Both the position numbers and the translations under genes were made by a program. A stretch of DNA of 64,000 nt from positions 48,396,497 through 48,460,496 of the forward strand of contig JALGQZ010000002.1 of the NCBI GenBank assembly GCA_023105745.1. The letters run 5' to 3'. Shown here in pieces: positions 60,762 to 64,000 of the stretch (positions within the stretch are counted from its first letter, which is position 1; the number at the start of each line of letters is the position of its first letter). Source of the DNA: Austropuccinia psidii (taxonomy: Eukaryota > Basidiomycota > Pucciniomycetes > Pucciniales > Sphaerophragmiaceae). A model generated the notes under the pieces. That model was not told the origin of the DNA and did not search any database. It saw only the letters and a list, made by a program, of their open reading frames with translations.

Positions 60762-63700
60762 TCTCTCACATCCTTCAGGATATTCAGCTCAGTATTATTA
60801 CTTATTTATAATGAATTTGTTTAAGATAAAAGCAAATTATTACTAATAATTTGAGAAAAGTATTTAAAAATATATTTTAAGCTATTTTAAAATAAAAAAA
60901 TGTATTTCAACTTATGGATATTAAAGTAAACAAGGAATCACAAATCTATTTGAAATTTACAAAAGCAGCTATTTGAGGTTTCGGGATAACTTATAAGAAG
61001 GAATATGAGCTAGCCAAAGAATTAAAAAGGCTACTGGACCATGTATAACAGATGATTAGAAAAAGGGTATCGGCACCATGGCCTAAATTTGGAAAAGCTT
61101 ATGTCTATGTTATAATGAAATGGATTCTTTATTTTGGGAAAAGATAAATATCACTCAAATAAAAAGATATTATTTTCAGGAGGATAACTCAATTTAAAAT
61201 TATTAATAGCCTTCCAGGGTCATTAAAATGGCCTAGGACTGTGTCGTAGGCGTATATATTCCTAAAAAGGTATTTTTTACCCATACCTATGGCCCAGGTT
61301 CCTAAACATAATGGTTGATAGGATTTCAAACTCATATTTAAGGCTCTAAATATTTTTTTTTCAAAGAAAAGTGTTAATGGAATTTATAAAAAATAATCTG
61401 TGGTCACACTGTATCTCTTAGTATATAAATACCAAATTTGATGTCAGTTGAGATATCTAATTTTTTTTTGAAGAATAGAATCTATAATCCATCTTAACCC
61501 ATTATATTTTAAATTTATAGAAAGAACACTTGGAAATAATCCTTCTTTTTCGAAATTAGTGAATAATTTTGATAATTTTCAAAAATTACTTAAGTGATTT
61601 CTTTTCTTGATATGGCTCATCTCCTATCATTCATTTAGTTATGAAAATCGATATAGATAAATTAATTAGATATTGAACCCATTGGGAGCCATAAATGATG
61701 GGTAAATTTTAGCCTCAATTAGTTAAGTGGTTAATTAAAAACGTAAATTAATTTATTTCTACCTTCCTACACATATTTATTAGAATCCCATAAGCTTTTT
61801 TGGTAAATAGTTAAAAAAATATGATTTAAATTAAAATAGACAGATTAAATGGGATAAGGAAGAATAAACTGATTAATAATTAAGTTGGATTCTTAAATCA
61901 AAGGTGTCATGATATTCAAATATATGTAAGAATAATTTGAATTTTTTGAAGAAAGCTCAAGATAAATATTTTTTTAGGAAAAAAAATTACAAATCCAAAT
62001 GGATTTTTAGTAGAAGACAGAAAAAATAAAGGGGAATTTTAAATTCACATGAGCTTTTGATAAACTTAAATAAGTTGTTTTATATATTAATATGTGAAAA
62101 TTTAAAATCATTCTTATTTTTTTTATAATTTTTCTTATTTTAATCCTCTTTTAGGATATCTAAAACAACAATCTTTTTTTTTAAATTTTTTGGTTGAAAA
62201 GGAAATTATCAATGTAGCCCTTTTCGGTCAAATTGGAAATATTATACAAAAAATGCCACATGAGGATGTTCCACTTATGGAATTTCAAAATTTAATTTTT
62301 AATAAAAGGAATCCATGTGATAAATAAATGAAAAAACATTTTACTTGGAGTAAAAACTTTTGGTATCAATAGCTATGGCCAACTGTGCACTCTTTTTTGG
62401 TTAGATAACCAAATAGTACATATTTTTCCATGAATATTGGTATCAAAAATTTCTAAACAAAGGTATATTTTGGGTTTATTCCCCAAATGAGAAGAACTTT
62501 TATATTCCATAATTTTAATTTAATTAGATATTTTGATCTTAGCAATTTCCAAAGTTACTATTTTGGTTATCTTGAACAAATTAATGTTGAAAAAAAACTC
62601 TGAAAAATTTTTCATGGTTCTTTCAGACCTCAATGATACAGAAAATGAAAGATTATGAATATAAAATATTCCCTGTGAAAAATTTCAATTTACTCTTCAA
62701 ACTTACTAATTCCCAAAATAAAAACCAAATTTTAGAAAGAAAAATGGAATAAGAAGAAAGAGCTTGAAGGAAAGCAACATAAGATGTGTCCCAAATTTTA
62801 TACCTTGACCTTTGTAAGGCCTATTCCTGAGCTGGACAAAATGTTCTCCCCAATTAAAGAATAATAGTTACTAATGTTTATGAAGTATTTCTGTAATGAT
62901 CTTGAAATATATTTGGTTATATTAATTAATTTCTTCAAGAAATAACTGAATCAAAGTTTTTTCATTTATGTAAATTAGTTTTAGGGTAAATTATTATTCA
63001 CAATTTTACCATTTTTAATTTTGAGATAATTTAAATTCCTTTTTTTTTGGTTTTTTTTTTAATAAATTATATTTGAAAATCAGTTTTATATTAATACTTG
63101 TTTAAAATTAAAATTTAAACTCATTAAATTGTTTTTTTTTGCACTTTTTTTTTCTGAATTCATTTTAAATTGGAATTAAGTTCTAATTGAACTTTTTTTC
63201 CCATTTTTTTTTAATTTTCTTTTCATTAAGAATTCAAACTCAGTCAAATTACTTTTAATTTATTTTTTTGAAAAAAGATTTTCTAGTTTTTTTCCTAAAA
63301 TAAATTTTTAAATTAAAATATTATTTTTGGTTTAATAATCCTTTTTCAAAATAATCCTGTTTAATATTTCTATCACTTGAACCTTTTGTTTATTTCATTC
63401 ATAAATTATTTTCTTAAGTATATATATATATATATATATCCATTTAGATTTAAATGGATTATTTCTATTTATTGAAATCCTAACTAATTATAATAAAAAA
63501 ACCTTTCATTGATTCATTTGTTTTCATTTCAGATAACCAAATTTATGATAATTTATTAAAGGTTTTTTCTTCTTCTTATATATTTATTAATTGATGATCC
63601 TCAAATCCTATTTATTTGATTTATTATTATTTTTAGCCATCATAATAATAAGAACCATTCATTATACTTCAAAAAATATTTATCATAATAATTATAAATA

Positions 63701-64000
63701 TTTCACATACTACTACCATCTTCCTAAACCCTTACTTAATATAGGATACTCAGACTTAAATCAAAAATCAATTAAAATTTCATGTAGAGTTTAATAACCA
63801 AATTTATTCTAACTAAGGAGGCGTTAAGGATTTTTTTATAATATTTACATAGATAAAGAATATTATTTGATACTTTTTCACTAATAATAATGATTACTAC
63901 TGTGATGATAATAGGTCTAATTAATTTTATTATTTTTATCCATTATCATAATCATAGCTATATTTGATCTTGTAATAATTGTAATAATTTCTATCAGAAT
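60762..64000. other. AT-rich, no recognised gene
   Basis: No LTR ends, transposase motifs or RNA genes found. A (TA)n tract of about ten units lies at 63419-63439. The ORF at 63591-63794 is low-complexity and not credible as a gene. Confidence 0.5.

Noticed and set aside
63591..63794. Mitochondrial-like membrane protein ORF
   Set aside because: Ile/Tyr/Asn-rich translation is what AT-rich noncoding DNA gives; no conserved mitochondrial motif.
1..64000. tRNA or rRNA genes
   Set aside because: No convincing cloverleaf with a TTCRA T-loop or conserved rRNA segment was noticed; a covariance-model scan would be needed to exclude them.

Overview
The window looks like nuclear DNA of a rust fungus (Basidiomycota, Pucciniales). 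It is very AT-rich and dominated by chromodomain-bearing Ty3/gypsy retrotransposons (chromoviruses). It also carries hAT, Mutator-like and PIF/Harbinger transposase remains, a Tet-like 2OG-Fe(II) oxygenase of the kind expanded in rusts, and one host gene with short (66-92 nt) GT-AG introns. The element proteins resemble ones I remember from Austropuccinia psidii (myrtle rust). That species assignment is inference from memory, not a search result.

Layout. 1-1463: clipped LTR of family A. 1636-20026: old family-A gypsy element (E1) with 5-bp target duplication TTTAT. Its 5' LTR is split by an 8.29-kb hAT element (2888-11174, duplication GTTTGCTT). Its integrase region is split by a family-C solo LTR (15305-16708, duplication GAACA). 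The hAT element holds a broken transposase gene (minus strand), a 2-kb ATTAATTA array, an intact Tet-like oxygenase ORF (plus strand) and a Harbinger fragment. 20032-24952: gene-poor, with a Mutator-like (MULE) relic and a possible OTU-like remnant. 24953-26342: degenerate family-B solo LTR. 28275-33640: two truncated gypsy elements fused in opposite orientation, each retaining its 3' LTR. 34273-35480: second MULE relic. 35500-46234: very AT-rich desert. 46235-49056: a seven-exon amino acid transporter (AAAP family), the only ordinary host gene seen. 50672-60756: young, nearly intact family-B chromovirus (E2) on the minus strand, duplication ACATC, LTRs almost identical. 60762-64000: AT-rich, no recognised gene.

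How the parts fit. E2 appears to encode three products: a 197-aa ORF1 of unknown function, a Gag-like ORF2 whose first good ATG overlaps the ORF1 stop as ATGA, and a complete protease-RT-RNaseH-integrase-chromodomain Pol in the Gag frame behind one UAA. A relic of the same ORF1 exists in the diverged family-A element E1, where the ORF1 frame is conserved but the overlapping 'gag' frame is not. The hAT element pairs a dead transposase with an open Tet-like oxygenase ORF, which makes it a candidate for a transposon that carries a DNA-modification gene. Insertions in E1 are ordered: E1 first, then the hAT and the solo-LTR element independently. E2 is the youngest insertion.
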